From Chondrosia reniformis (taxonomy: Eukaryota; Porifera; Demospongiae; Chondrillida; Chondrillidae), in assembly GCA_947172415.1 (NCBI GenBank), contig OX359199.1:274001-338000 (forward strand): a stretch of DNA of 64,000 nucleotides. Reading direction: 5' to 3'. Positions 21,101 through 34,700 of the stretch are shown one piece after another. A program made the translations under genes and the position numbers. Numbering within the stretch: position 1 is the stretch's first letter; each line of letters begins with the position of its first letter. The notes below the pieces were generated by a model, which was given only the letters and a program-made list of their open reading frames with translations, ran no database searches and was not told where the DNA came from.

Positions 21101-22635
21101 TAACACATCTACTTGGGAAAGTGTATACTATGGGGAGAGAGTACATCCCTGTAATCATTCACTTTGAACACCTACGTACAACAGTTGTATGTATGATAAT
21201 GTTGCTAGGAGATGATCACTAGGCTGTGCTATTGAGCGTCAATTTACCAAAACAATATTAAATGAGTCTCGCAAGTATAAACTGTTCACACTTCTACAGA
21301 TGCTAACATGTAACTAGGGATATAGGTCTTACATAAAGTAAAGGTTAACTGTGAGGAGGGTTGAGGAGGGTTGAGGAGGGCTGAGGAGGGCTGAGGAGGG
21401 TCGAGGAGTGCTCAAATAGGGATCATTAAAATGTTGGTTTTGTAGCATGGTTGGTGTAACAAGGAGGTTCTACTTATCTACCACATAATTATATGTTAAG
21501 AGACCTGCTCCAACCCTCCCTGCTACTAGACAGTGAAGGTGGCAGTTTATTGGGGCTGATGTGAAACAGGATGCATTATACTACCTTGTAAGTCTTCAGT
21601 ACTTTCAAAGAGACTTATACAGACATAACCATCTTGTGAACATGGGATATTGTCTCGGGACAGTAATATTAGTGCGCTCCTTTTGTAGCCTTACTATGCA
21701 CAGTATTCTATATAATATGTCCTAACAACCTCCACAGTTCATCAGATCAGGTATTCCACACATACCAGACACCTCTTATTTGGAGTAACCTGATAGTCTC
21801 CTTGGAGAGCTATGAGAAGCCTCATACATACATGGAGTTGTTTAGATTGGTATAAAATTTAGGTTAAATTCACCAAAGTCCCGATGTACATAGTATCTGT
21901 TGATATTCCCCTTGAAGAGCTAAAGAACAGATACTATGTACATCAGGACTTTGGTGAATTTAACCTAAATTTTATAACAATCTAAACAACTCCATGCATT
22001 GATTCATTGATGTACTGTATGCATGTACGTACCTATGTCATATATGGAAATAATACGTATAATATATGCTGAGGTCTGGATGAATCATACATATGCATGC
22101 ATGTGTAATGGACCTATGTATACACATATGTATATATACATGAAATGATAGGGAGTATTTGGCGTGTTTGTGTGCATTGCTAAAGAAGACCTGCTTGCTG
22201 CTGATGCTCAACTAATCCCTATTACTAATATATATGTATACGTACATTACAAGTGCCTGTTGCCATTAATTAAAAATGAAAGAACTAAATTTTAAATCTG
22301 AGCCTTGTGATCAGGTGGGTGTGGTGGGTAGGGCCACGGGTGTGGTGGGCAGGCCACGGGTGTGGTGGGCAGGCCACGGGTGTGGTGGGTAGGGCCACGG
22401 GTGTGGTGGGTAGGGCCACGGGTGTGTCACTTACTGTGTGGTCCTCATGAATGTCGAAATATCTCAGGATAAACCCAAACCCTTTTGCATCTCTGATAAC
22501 ACATATCTCCCTGCTGGACTCATCCAGAGAGATGCCGTACAGTGGGTATTCCCCTTCCAATTGGGGACTTTCATTACCATTCATCCGAAACTCAATGTCA
22601 TTCATTTCAGTGAGTTTTGTTACAGCAGGCACAAC
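15191..22635 (-). CDS. ARHGAP21/23-like: Rho GTPase-activating protein, ARHGAP21/23-like (PDZ-PH-RhoGAP)
   Basis: Nine exons in phase: 22635-22435, 20846-20592, 20387-18885, 18519-18325, 18145-18022, 17711-17522, 17192-16868, 16583-16421 and 15903-15191 (1222 aa without the possible upstream exon at 27822-28130). The PDZ domain is split over the first two exons (GFGFILRYF; AERAGLKEGDKIFSIN). A long Ser-rich disordered region follows, then a PH domain split over exons 3-4 (GKLERKVEKDESTKKSRGWK; LLHVSSDQLKTWIDVI), then RhoGAP with arginine finger GLYRVPGN and NANNLAIAFGPTLFR, then a Ser-rich tail. PDZ, PH and RhoGAP in this order is the ARHGAP21/23 architecture; these proteins stimulate GTP hydrolysis by Rho-family GTPases such as Cdc42 at Golgi and cell junctions. 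The first internal ATG is at 22605, but a good acceptor at 22636 suggests this is not the first exon. Confidence 0.88.
16223..16380. repeat. 31-bp tandem repeat in RhoGAP intron
   Basis: About five units containing acacaaagacaggt and tatcatgtca, ending about 40 bp before the donor side of the exon ending at 16421. Expanded relative to copy A at 7710-7800. Confidence 0.75.
18617..18736. repeat. Foldback element with 36-bp arms
   Basis: Arms 18617-18652 and 18701-18736 are reverse complements (atgagtaaactaatttattg at the outer end) around a 48-bp spacer. It lies in the intron between PH-domain exons, outside the duplicated block. MITE-like, but no target-site duplication was identified. Confidence 0.75.
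20900..22284. other. Large intron between the two PDZ exons
   Basis: No coding potential. Contains a short gaggagggttgaggaggg-type tandem repeat at about 21350-21415 and a foldback element at 21829-22000. Confidence 0.6.
21829..22000. repeat. Foldback/MITE-like element with about 72-bp arms
   Basis: Two nearly identical reverse-complement arms (outer end catggagttgtttagattg) separated by about 25 bp. They differ by a few bases, for example gttataa against gtataaa and tcccgatg against tcctgatg. The size and hairpin structure fit a miniature inverted-repeat element; flanks are AT-rich and a target duplication is not clear. Confidence 0.75.
22316..22424. repeat. GC-rich minisatellite at a PDZ-exon donor
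   Basis: Five units of about 20-21 bp (gggtgtggtgggtagggccac and variants), ending right at the splice donor of the exon that ends at 22435. Reads through in the exon frame as a repeated PVA-type peptide if the intron is retained. Confidence 0.8.
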
Positions 22636-22644
22636 CTAATGATA

Positions 22645-22790
22645 AAGGAGAGAGAGGGAGGGTGAGGGAGGGTGAGGGAGAGGGAGAGGGAGGGTGAGGG
22701 AGGGTGAGGGAGGATGAGGGAGGGAGAGGGAGGGAGAGGGAGGGAGAGGGAGGGAGAGGGAGGGAGAGGGAGGGAGAGGGAGGGAGAGGA
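22645..22790. repeat. Long purine/pyrimidine-asymmetric tract (GGGAGA)n
   Basis: About 145 bp of almost pure G/A on the plus strand, hence a polypyrimidine tract on the transcribed strand directly in front of the acceptor at 22636. Capable of triplex (H-DNA) structure. Confidence 0.85.
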
Positions 22791-24588
22791 TTATAGCTTA
22801 ATGTGTATATCCTAAATAAGCTTGAATAGAGCCATGTTTCACAGGTATTCCCCACCCCATATGGGTAGTGTGGGATTCTTTAGCCCTCTAGAGGGTCTAG
22901 CTAATGAGACCACGGGGGACAGATTGTTTAAATGGCTTTGAGGAGGTGTCACATCCAATTTGGTTGCGAAACCTTTGGCCGTGAATACAAACAACTCCAA
23001 GTGAGGCAAGTAAAAGTGCAGTACTCCTGCTGTCCAGGACACTCGAGGTATCTGTGTACTGACACCCTCACCTTATGTAGCACTCCCACCTTATAAGGGA
23101 GAACTACGTAGCTAGAGACAAGATGACTACCCCAGTTACATAACTTTACTCCTTAAGCAGCAAAGGATAGCGCTTTTAGGAGATACAACCAAACAGTGAT
23201 TATAAGATATACACAGAAAACTGTTAGTAATGTAATGGAGCATTGAAATATGAAAGAGGAGGACAATGATGCAGAAACAAATCTCCAACAAAAGAATTCT
23301 TCAAATACCCAAAGAACATATTATAATGACTATGGTTAAAAATAATTACACAAATAATGACCTACATACGTAAGTAGATACGTATATGTACATGTAAGAT
23401 CATCTCTGACGTAAGTACGTATGTACTTATGTACACATTACATAGCAAGTTTAGGTCTAAAAATGTTTGAAAGAAACACTCTCCTACATCTCAAGTACTG
23501 TACATTGTATTCAACTTCCATTGCGTGTGTACGTATGTATGAATATTACTACACATGTATTTGCATACATGTAATAGTCAATACTACACACTGATCCCAC
23601 AAGACATTAACTTTGTATAATTACAGGGAAATCCTCCTGGCCCAAATACACAATTACCTATTGCTGCCCTATTGCTACAACCTCCCAATATAATGGATAT
23701 GCCATGTGATGTGATATATCTTTCACCTCATCTGTTGAGAACTACTCCTGAGGTAACACTATAATGTGCGATTATGGATATAGTAACTTTATCAGGAGAA
23801 CAGCCTCCACTCCCACACCATTCCACATCTAAACTCACAATTTCGTACAACCACAACAATGTTGACACAAGTACTCGCTGGAATACATTGACTGATCACA
23901 CTTGCTTACATACAACCAGATGAATGGTGACTGCATTTATTTAGGAGAAACCTTTCAGAGGCCTTGTGTGTTTAGTGAGGGGGAGAGGTGACGTTTGAAC
24001 AAGAGGTACAACTGACAATTAGTTACTTGATCTAACATCAAACTTCAACTCTTTCATTCTTTGAATTTAACCAATTTCTTTTACAATTATTACAACTATC
24101 TCTACATTTAGCTTTTCATTCTTAAATGCACAGAATTTGAGTATGTTAATTGCACCTTTACTACTTTGTAATTTACCTAATAGACTTAAATTACATTACT
24201 ATAAACATCAAATAGATCCTTTTCAACAATTATTTTCATATTCCCTGGTGCTGTTCCAAATTACATGATACACCAGACACACATAAATTCAGTACTTTAC
24301 AAGGGTATATGTACATATATAATATACATACGTAACTCTCATGTACATGTTGAATTGCTAATTGGAAGTAGCATTTTATATGATCATATATTTGCTGATA
24401 GCTTGGACCATTTACAGGTACTTTGTTACCATGGTGACAAAGAATTGCTATTATTAGTTGGAAAGTGCATATCAACTGGAATCTTATTAAATTTCTCAAA
24501 ACTTGTTACTTTTCCAACAACCCATACTGGAATAAATAGACAATAGCCAGGGAATGTGGTATGTAATAATGAGGACATACAATACAGA

Positions 24589-24663
24589 TAATGGAGAGGG
24601 AGAGGGGGAGGGAGAGGGAGAGGGAGAGGGAGAGGGGGAGGGAGAGGGAGAGGGAGAGGGGAA
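24589..24663. repeat. (GGGAGA)n tract
   Basis: 75 bp of ggagagggagag repeats, with occasional GGGGGA variants. Same motif as 22645-22790. Confidence 0.85.
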
Positions 24664-24916
24664 GGCTGCTTATATTAGAATAGCATCTCATTCTTACTCA
24701 TCAAATAATAAAATGAATATCCAAATAAAGAAGTAAATAAATGTTATAAGATACAAATGGAACACTTGTCAAACCATTAAGAGGGAGTTGCACAATTCAT
24801 ATCATCCCAAAAACTAATTATATGATTAATGATTTGCTATCACAGAAATCAATAGATTACAACCACAAAGGAGAACTACACACATTCTATGACTGGGGCG
24901 TGCATCAGGAATACTA

Positions 24917-25245
24917 CCACACAGACCACGTATAGGTATCACACAGACCCCATATAGGTATCACACAGACCCCATATAGGTATCACACAGACCACATATA
25001 GGTATCACACAGACCACATATAGGTATCACAAAGACCACATATAGGTATCACACAGACCACATATAGGTATCACACAGACCACATATAGGTATCACACAG
25101 ACCACATATAGGTATCACACAGACCACATATAGGTATCACACAGACCACATATAGGTATCACACAGACCACATATAGGTATCACACAGACCACATATAGG
25201 TATCACACAGACCACATATAGGTATCACACAGACCACATATAGAT
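24917..25245. repeat. 22-bp tandem array, about 15 copies
   Basis: Unit atcacacagaccacatatag plus gt. Units are almost identical, with a few variants at the left end (cgtatag, cccatat) and one aaag variant in the middle, implying recent homogenisation. Confidence 0.9.
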
Positions 25246-27821
25246 ATCACACTGCTGCACTGCTATATAAGTGTTTTACAAACTTGGAAACATGTAGACA
25301 TTGTCATGGAATTCAACTCAAATGAACACACAACTGAAATAGCCTTCTATATCGAAGCATGAGCTTTTGGTGACTCTCACAAATACTACATCTTAAGAGG
25401 TTCACTGTATGTCCCATTATCTCAATGAACAACAATGCAATCAAAACCTCCAACCACAATCATTGGTACAAGTCACAGCCAATTAAACCCTCAGTAAGGG
25501 GGGTGGTTGCATAGTTGTCATAGCAACAAGAGGGCCTACCTTGTTAATCTAATAGAGATAAAAATGAAATTTCAAGATTGACAATTCAGCTATTCACATC
25601 CCATATCATAATATGTAAATATTATTCTTTTGGTGTCTATGCCAGGAATGTCAACACTATCAAGCAACAGAGTATAAATGTTGCAAGAATACTTATAAGT
25701 ATTTAGGGGAATTATTGCAAATATTTCTCCATGGCATAGTCATTTACATATAACATTATATGTCCACATTGTAGAGATAAGGGAAAAGGAACAAAAGCTA
25801 AAATAAAACAGTTTCACTGTACCAACCATATATGTACATACATATGTTTACTGCTACCAGCAACATTTAAGTTAGTATAAACTAACAATTTGACTAAATA
25901 AAACATTTGTAAGGTGTTATAATATGTTATCTTTAAGTTTATACTAAAACAGTAACATAACAACAATATCTCGGCAGTACCGTACACTTGCCGTCACACT
26001 TTTGGTATTTATCAGTTATTTTTGAGTAGGTTTTGGGTTTTGGTAAATCAGTCATTTGAAGTTGTAAACTGATCTATTGCGTCACAAACAATGTGAAAAC
26101 TGTATTTACCCAATCCTCCGAACGATTAATTAATTAACATTTTAAAACCAGAATCTTAATTCAGGTGATTTTACACAATATTACTATAGGAAAATCTTGT
26201 TTTGATCTACAATTATCCTTTTACAATTCACAGCCAACATGGATTACTAGGAAATGGACAATCACAAAGGGTGTCCAAATATTAAGCAAGTCTTTACAAA
26301 CTGTTGGCCATTCCACACTTTAAACACTCCCTAATCTGAATGAGACAATGGCCCATCACAACAATAGAAAACTACTTTATGATTTAAACTACACAATCAC
26401 ATGGAAGCATGGTTACAAACAAATGAATGATGATACATAAACATTTTGACCATGATAAGATTAAAAGATTAAAGAAAGACTTAATGGGTTAATATTATTA
26501 CTTTTGATTAATTAAGCAATTGTCTGAGTATTTCCAACTGAAGAGAGACAGAAAACAGGTTTTGAAATCAAGAAGTCTAAGACCTTAAAGTGTGAAACAG
26601 TTAATGTGGAAATAATTTCATCACTTAAAACAAAAAGAGTTTACTCTATAAGTGTCATCGTGAGAAGGAGGATATAGATAAAATGGAACATTAGGAGCTA
26701 GTCAAATCATACATATTTACAACACGAGCTTCAACAAAAGAACAATATATGAATAACTGTGATATAGAGGAGGAAAATAAATTTTTGGGTTGTAATATAA
26801 CACTATTAAGAGACAGAAAAATGTTTGCCTTTGGAGAGTACCAGTCATTTCGTACAATACATTAGGGTAATTCCCAGTCACATTATATATATTTTCATAC
26901 ATATATACACATACCTGCATTAGAGAAATGAATTCAAAAAGGTAGTCACATTAGAGGTAGGTCTATTTTATATACAAGTGACCACATGGTATCTGTATAA
27001 TATAATAGAGCTTTGTACTGTGGTAAGTAGTCATAACAGTGGTTAGGTTAAGTTTCAAAACTTGAATACAAATGGCAGGTACCACACATCACATTCCTGT
27101 AAATACTCCCTCTTTGCTGGTAATACAAATTTGACAAGTGCATTCATATCTTAACAAGGCAGACTAGTACCCATTAAAAAGGATGAAATCTATTATTTTA
27201 CAGACTAGATAATCAGACTTGACTAATTCTATGAGATTTATCTTATTTCGAGAGATGGTTTAAACAAGCTAATTCTGAAATGATTATATGAAGCCATCAA
27301 TTGTCAAAGTGTGAGAAAGGGGCAGAGCTGCCATCTAAAGCTGTTAATGAGCTAGCTAATGTAACTGATTAATACCACTATTTGATGATGTACATAATTG
27401 CATAACACACGCTACAAGCTAGAGGGACAACTTCACATTATCCCCTACAGCACATACATGGCATATAAAAAGTGCATATCAACTTGTCGGATTATAGAGA
27501 AAGGGCTTTTACTTTTACAATCCTTGCATTCCGTAAATTCAGCTGTACACATGTCACTGAAGGACCTCATATATAGCCACGGTCCTAAAATTCTATCGGT
27601 TTACAAGGGCCGAGACAAGGGCATACATAACTCGAGACCGCATAGAGCGTAATACACTACATAAAGTAGAGCTATTTTAGTGATGGAAGCCCGTTAACTA
27701 CTTAACAACGCTGTCTAGAGTACTGCTTCGTGCATTGCTAAGTCTAGTTAGGGATTAGTAAGAAAGATCAGGAGAGAGACAGTCGTCCACCCGACGACCT
27801 TACACTTGTTGTCTTACATAC

Positions 27822-28130
27822 TTTGGGAGTGGGAGGCGAGTACTCTGGTGAGATGGAACCTTTCAAGTTACCACTAACGACCAGAGTCCAATATTTCGGA
27901 AAGTTGTCTGACGAGAATCTCTGCGCCGTCAATTCCTTTCCAGACATTTTGTCATAAAATTTGAACTTGGCTCCTGGGGGTAACCCAAATACGGATTGAA
28001 CGGTTCGCTTCAAGTGCTTGTGAACCTCTTCTGTCTCGAACGTACTGAGGTGTTGGTTGGGAACCGTTACGAGCGGGATCCTTTTTAACTGATCTTCGTA
28101 AAAGATTGACAATTTGAACTTGTTTTCCAT
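27822..28130 (-). CDS. Coding exon of 103 codons, probable first exon of the ARHGAP21/23-like gene
   Basis: ATG at 28130; the exon ends at a strong donor (GTATGTAAG) after SPPTPK, in phase 0. The acceptor at 22636 also begins in phase 0 (VVPAVTKL), so joining is in frame across a 5.2-kb intron. The peptide MENKFKLSIFYEDQLKRI... with KFKFYDKMSGKEL and KYWTLVVSGN looks like a small beta-rich, possibly ubiquitin-like, domain. If not spliced, the frame continues to a stop at 27768 (120 aa from this ATG). It could instead be a separate small gene; the association is inferred from phase, strand and the lack of another partner. Confidence 0.5.
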
Positions 28131-28716
28131 ACTAATAAACACACTATCCTAAAACAGGCAAGCAGCCTCGATACTACTGTGACTTACTCGCCAATACTGT
28201 ATTCCTTCGAAAGGTTTACAAGTACTTCCCTGAGCGGTCGATGGCGAAATGCTTTGGGACCGCTACAGTTACCAGCCTAACAAACTCGGGGGAAAGAAAA
28301 ACAGTGGCGGTCCATCCCACGTTCATTGAACCTGCCCATTCCGTATGTGTTCCAATTAATCGTACGGGGCACGTGACTAAAATATGAGAAATATTTACCA
28401 TAATTAATAGCAACCACTTGGTCTCACTGATATAGAGAGGTTTCTATGGTTCCAATGTCTGTATTTCTGGGTATATATACTAATTTCTGGGTATATTAAA
28501 GAATAAGACATCCTGTACTTGGTAATATACTATGTATACATACTGAATTAAAACAATGATACGTAGATACGTATATTCTTCAAATAATACACATGCAAAC
28601 ATATTATGATAAAAAAGTTAAATATCATTTACAGTTGCTTTATAAAGCAATAATTAAAGCAGCTTCTAATAAGCCAATACAATCTATAAACTCTCTCGGT
28701 ATCCAGAATAACGTGA
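28131..28716. other. Intergenic region, probable promoter of the gene starting at 28130
   Basis: Lies between the stop of the nischarin-like gene and the ATG at 28130, both on the minus strand. A short open frame at 28216-28413 has no recognisable features. Nothing else seen. Confidence 0.4.
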
Positions 28717-31700
28717 TCACATTTTCCCATTCTCTTTTCCTTGCCCTTCTTCCTCGTTTATGTCATGTGATGACTCCATGTTCATACCAATAGCAAGCTT
28801 GGAGACAGCCGTCATCAGCTCCTCGATAGACACTTCATTCTTGCGTTCTCCTTCCTTTGGTGTAGACTGAGGAACTGTATACTCCAAATCACCTTCATCA
28901 AAACTGTTGCCATGATTGACAAGATGTCGCAATGCCTACACAGTATTGGGCAATAGTATGGCAAAGTACCTCACGTGGGCCATATGCATCAAATTACAAT
29001 GCAAAATAGTTATAACTCTATAATGTTTAGCAAAGGGTCATCGTTGTTCATATATATGTGTGTGTAATAAATGTTTTTCTAGTAATCTTTGTTACTAAAT
29101 TAACACACAAACATCTTTGGAAAGGGTCATCTTTCGACTTTGGGAGTGTCTAGAGACACAGTTTTTTTCTGTTGTTCTTTCTGCCAAACATTTCAACCCT
29201 GGGGGTCTTCTTCAGTGACTGTCACTCCCAAAGTCGAAAGATGACCCTTTCCAAAGATAAGTTCGACGCAGTTAGAAGAAATCCTTATTCTATTACACAC
29301 ACACTAAACTAACACACAAACATTGTGTGCGGCTACCAACCAATCAAAACGACCAGAGATACCGTTAACTAGTATAGTACAAGATCTTTAATGTACTCTA
29401 CATGCTAAAAGGCAATAAATAACTATCTCTGACAACATAATGCTGTAAGTGTACGGTAGTACAGCACATTGGATATGTACTTGCAATGGTATGTAGTGCA
29501 TATACATTTGGTTGCTAGGATACCTGCACTAGGTCACTGGCCTGAATAGGCAGTGATTGAGTGTTGTCTGTTCTCCTCTCGGCCAGTGGAGTTGGGGGCG
29601 GAGTGCTGGTCTGGCTGTTGATTAATGATCGGATGGCAGTGGCAACATCATCGTTTAAGAGGGGTTGTTGCCCCGGTGATGACCCTGGGGTCGGATCTGA
29701 AGATTCTGATAAAGTTCTAGATAGAGCATAAAGTGCATTTAAAATCATCTGTGGATGGATGGCGCCATTTTTGTTTGGGTTGGTCACAAAGTAGTCCTCG
29801 TTGGTCAGGCTGGCTCCTAGGGGTGTAGAAGGGGGCGGGGTCACCTGGTTGGAGGGCGTGGCATCATTTGAAGACACATCTCCATTGGGTGACAGGTTAA
29901 GTACAGGAGATTCTGGATCCTCTACAATGTTTGACTGCTCCAAATCAAGAGGGGAAAGAGAACTAGACTCAGAGTCCTTCCATTCCACCTCTCCCAGTTG
30001 GAGCAGAGAGTCGTGAGAATAGTGCTTGAGCACCGGGACAGGCTTCTTTGGAGGAAGACTGCTGTTGACGACTGCGTACATCAGATCGTCGCTCATGTCC
30101 TCCAGGCTCCCGTCAGACATGGGAGACTCGGGTGACACCTTCTTAGGGCTGCACTTCTGAGAATTGGGCCAGGAGAACACATCCGAACCATACTTTGAAA
30201 TTCTTGCAGTCACGTGTTCCTAAACAATAACACAGAACATTTTTGGCATCACGTAAATCAACTTAACATAAAACATATAATACTACATATATGTATGTAC
30301 ACACAGCTACATATATAAGTACCTCACTGTTGTTAATATACACATTACTATACCATTACAATATGTACCTGTTCTCTGCTTGACATTGGATGACCATCAA
30401 TGGTTACCTAGGTGACCGGAAAGAGACCACAGTCTATATATACTGTTCATATACACTAATACTTTGAATAGATTAGACATAGAAAAACAATGTCGTATCC
30501 AGTATATATGTCATATGTATACATACAACTACATACATATGTAGACACATACGTACGTACCTAAGTTCTATGTTATGGATTAGGTAAAGTGATGCTATAG
30601 ATAGTCACATGATTGTCATGTGACTGCATGTGGTACAAACCTGTCTCTTGAGATCCAAGTAGTATGCCCACATGGCCAGTCTGCAGGCTGGTAGCATTGA
30701 TATGGGGTTGCCCCTGACAACCAAGTTCTGGATCTTTTTCAATGAAATTGTATTCTGAAGGAAGTTGATATCTTCAAAAGCATTAAACTCCAAATTGAGA
30801 TCTTCAATGTTGACAAAGGACCCCAAACCTATGATGAAAATCACAGTAGTACGTACCAGGCTCCTGTCCCAATACTTGGAGAACCAGCGAGATGAGGCTT
30901 ATTGGAAAGTTATAAGTCGGTTGCAAGTTACCAATTTAGTAAATAAACTACTGAACCGCGTACAAGTATTTATAAGCAGTTAATGACTACACCAGGAAAG
31001 GACGTGTAGAGCAGTCAATGCCTACGGGGAGATAACTGAATGCAGACAATAAAATTGGAGTCACTCCCACATCATTATCTCAATAGATGATTAGGGTCTC
31101 CCCCACATTCCATTGGATGCAGTTTATACAAAACCTACCTGTTCCATTGGCAAGCTGATTGTGTGATAAATCCACACTTTGTATACTTTCTAGCACCTAA
31201 GAAACAATATAAAATGGCTAATTGACTTCAGAAAAGATTATCCAACCACGTTTTAATAGAGGCTGGAAAGGTCTTAAGTTATATACTACCACTTCAACCA
31301 CAAGTGTTTGGTTATCTGAGCCATTCTACTGGATATATTAAGCAAAACTCACTACGTACATATATACAAGTAATACAGCACTCGTTTAACGAAATTAAGT
31401 AAAATTGGTTTTGGTACACACATGACCACTAAATTTCAACTGAATTTCTCAAATTGTTGTGGTTAAGGTTTTTAAGGCTAATGTACAGCATTGCTAACAC
31501 TTGGCACTCGATCCAGTATAGAGCCGTTGTTAGCAGAACAGGGTTGATTAGACATTAATGGTACACCCTACAATCATTTGCCCTCATTCTGCCAACCCAA
31601 CCATATGTAGTAGCAGGTGTGTATCATAACATTTAGCTAACTCAATTTTAAATTGTGTAAACTTGTATATCTTCTATTCTCGAGTGATTATATACACATA

Positions 31701-34700
31701 CACACTGTTTAACTGTATGTACAGATACAATGATGAGCTTGAATTAAAATGGCTAGTATTTACTGTGATGTCGTGTAATCATAACTGTTCCTTCACTGAC
31801 CTTTTTCTTGCTGTCGATGGATGAGATACAGTTGTGAGATACATTGAGTGTGGTGAGGTGAGGAAGAGTGAGGCAGTTGAGGGAGAGTGTGGAGATAGCA
31901 TTGTGACTGAGGTCCATTTCCTTGAGAGAGTGGAGGAGAAGGAGTGAGGAGTGTAGGACGACAATGTTGTTGTTACGAAGACTCAGTGATCTCAAGTGAT
32001 GCCATGGCTGGATCACCACCCTAGCACACAAGAGGACAGTCACATGACTGATAAGAAAACCACAACCATAGTGTACAATATATATGTATACATCAGTATC
32101 TAAAGTGATTAAAACTTTTAAATGTTCTAAATCCAGATGATCTTCATCAAAGAATAATGAACCTTGTTTAACCTTTAAACTCTAACCTTTTATCTGGTAA
32201 CTTTGTAGTAGCGACAATTCTCCAATTTTCCATATTTTGTGTATTCACAACAGTTGGAGCTGGTCGTATCTCTGCCGCCTTCTCTACCAGCACCTCCTTG
32301 ATGGAGTTGAGGTTGCCGTGGGAGATGGACAGCACTTCAATATACTGGTGAACGGAGGTCAGTGAGATGAGTTGGGAGAATGGAATATGGTCCATCTGAA
32401 ATAGGAATGGGATTAGGGTACAATTACTGCTAAACATGTACACACGTATGTACATACGTATCCAACATACGTATGTACATATATGCCAAGATGTAGTGTA
32501 CATGTACATATATAATAGAATAAGGATTTCTTCTAACTGCGTCTCTAGACGCTCCCAAAGTCAAAAGATGACCCTTTCCAAAGATGTACATATATGCTAA
32601 GATGTAGTGTTCCGATGAATGTCTGGTGAAACTAAAACAGTATTCACATAAATAACAACTTGAAAACACTATGATAACTCAAAGTTGCAATTCATCCGTT
32701 TCAATTACGTGCAGTGTGCACTGCCGTGGTTTAGCATGTAGGTCTACATGTACTTCCAAATAAGGAAGCTGATGAGTGGGAGTACTGCAAATTGATGCAC
32801 ATGTGATATTCATTCCACACAACACAGTGTATACGTAAGTGTGTACATGTGTGATCTCTCTACCTTCAGTTCTGCAAGGTGCTTGAAGGGTGAAAGGTCA
32901 AAGTTCGAGCAAGTCACAGAAGTGGCAGAGGGAGGGAGAGTTATATGGAGTTTCCTTAAGTGGTGAACAAAGTCATAGAGGTGAACTGGATCACACGAGA
33001 TGTCATCGTCAGCCCCTGGGGTGATTGGGAGCTTCAATCGCTCACATAGACAGTACATTTGGTTGGGAGTCAGAGCAAACGAGACATCTTCAGCCAAGAG
33101 CTTCTCTCCTGAGGACACACATTAAAATGGACGTTTGGATGGATGGACAGATGGGTGGATGAATGGCTGAATGGATGAATGGACCGATGGATGGATGAAT
33201 GGAGGAATGGATGAATGGACAGATGGGTGGGTGGATGGATGGGTGGATGGATGGGTGGATGAATGGATGGATGAATGGATGAGTGGTAAAAAACACAATA
33301 CATATGGGTATGAGGACACACATTAAAATGGACATTTGGATGGATGGACAGATGGGTGGGTGGGTGGATGGATGGATGGATGGATGGATGGATGGATGGA
33401 TGGATGGATGGATGGATGGATGGATGGGTGGATGAATGGAGGAATGGATGAATGGACAGATGGGTGGGTGGATGGATGGGTGGATGGATGGGTGGATGAA
33501 TGGATGGATGAATGGATGGATGGATGGATGGATGGATGGATGGATGGATGGGTGGATGAATGGAGGAATGGATGAATGGACAGATGGGTGGGTGGATGGA
33601 TGGGTGGATGGATGGGTGGATGAATGGATGGATGAATGGATGAGTGGTAAAAAACACAATACATATGGGTATGAGGACACACATTAAAATGGACATTTGG
33701 ATGGATGGACAGATGGGTGGGTGGGTGGATGGATGGATGGATGGATGGATGGATGGATGGATGGATGGATGGATGGATGGGTGGATGAATGGATGGACCG
33801 ATGGATGTATGAATGGAGGAATGGATGAATGGACAGATGGGTGGGTGGATGGATGGGTGGATGGATGGATGGATGGATGGGTGGATGGATGGGTGGATGG
33901 ATGGGTGGATGAATGAATGGATGGGTGATAAAAAACACAATACATGGGTATGTAGGTACTAGAACTGAAAACAAGAGGTACACGTAACTTTACCATTTTT
34001 ATAAAAATATTGTGTGAGTGCAGTCGTTGTAGAAATAATATCGTGATTAGGAACTTCAAGAAAGGACATCAGTTCTTCACAGCCAGAAACTTCAGGATCA
34101 CTAGATACATAAATACACACGTACGTATGTAGGTAAATACAAACAATGGCTTTTGACAAATTTGAGTTCTAAAGTTGTATTCAAAAGTGGTCAAATGATT
34201 AACAATCTCCTAGATAAGATAAATAACATCTAAACAACTACAACAGAAGATGGACAGAATTCAGCCACACCATCTGGTAAAGCTTCATATCTCAGCCCCG
34301 CCCCCTCAAGGTGGTACTGACCTGTTGATTAGCTTCTGGAGGTATTGCTGTAGAAGTCTCCTTCTCTGAGCTACTATTTCAGGAGATACATTCTTAAAGT
34401 ACTTCTTTGGCGGCAACAAGTCCTTACCAATACCATAGTCCTTGACAAGCTGGAGGAGTACAAAGTACAAAGTGCAGAGTACAGAATATCAGGTTCCTTC
34501 ACCTGGCAGCCAAGTGTGAAGGTACAGATTACAAAGCAATGGGATGGCCAGGGCTCACCTCCAGGGCAGTAAAGAAAAAGAAAAAGAAAAAAAAGTGACA
34601 CCCCTTACTATAGACACCTGCCCAGACTGATTGTTGACTGATTTAACTGATTTACAATTTGTGTATAATGTTTGTAATTACAGGACTCCCTGGTAGACCA

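Larger units (their letters stand above)
22800..27821. other. About 5-kb region without genes, probably a long ARHGAP intron
   Basis: No open frame with protein-like character on either strand. AT-rich, with a (GGGAGA)n tract at 24589-24663 and a 22-bp satellite-like array at 24917-25245. If the exon at 27822-28130 belongs to the ARHGAP gene, this is its first intron. Confidence 0.5.

Noticed and set aside
24917..25245. Possible CRISPR-like array
   Set aside because: Direct head-to-tail 22-bp units without unique spacers, in an animal genome.
27398..27652. 84-codon frame in the gene-free region
   Set aside because: Composition is not protein-like and it overlaps no conserved feature.
33070..34059. 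Long minus-strand open frames of SIHP-type repeats
   Set aside because: They are the translation of the GGAT microsatellite in all frames, lying in an intron of the nischarin-like gene.
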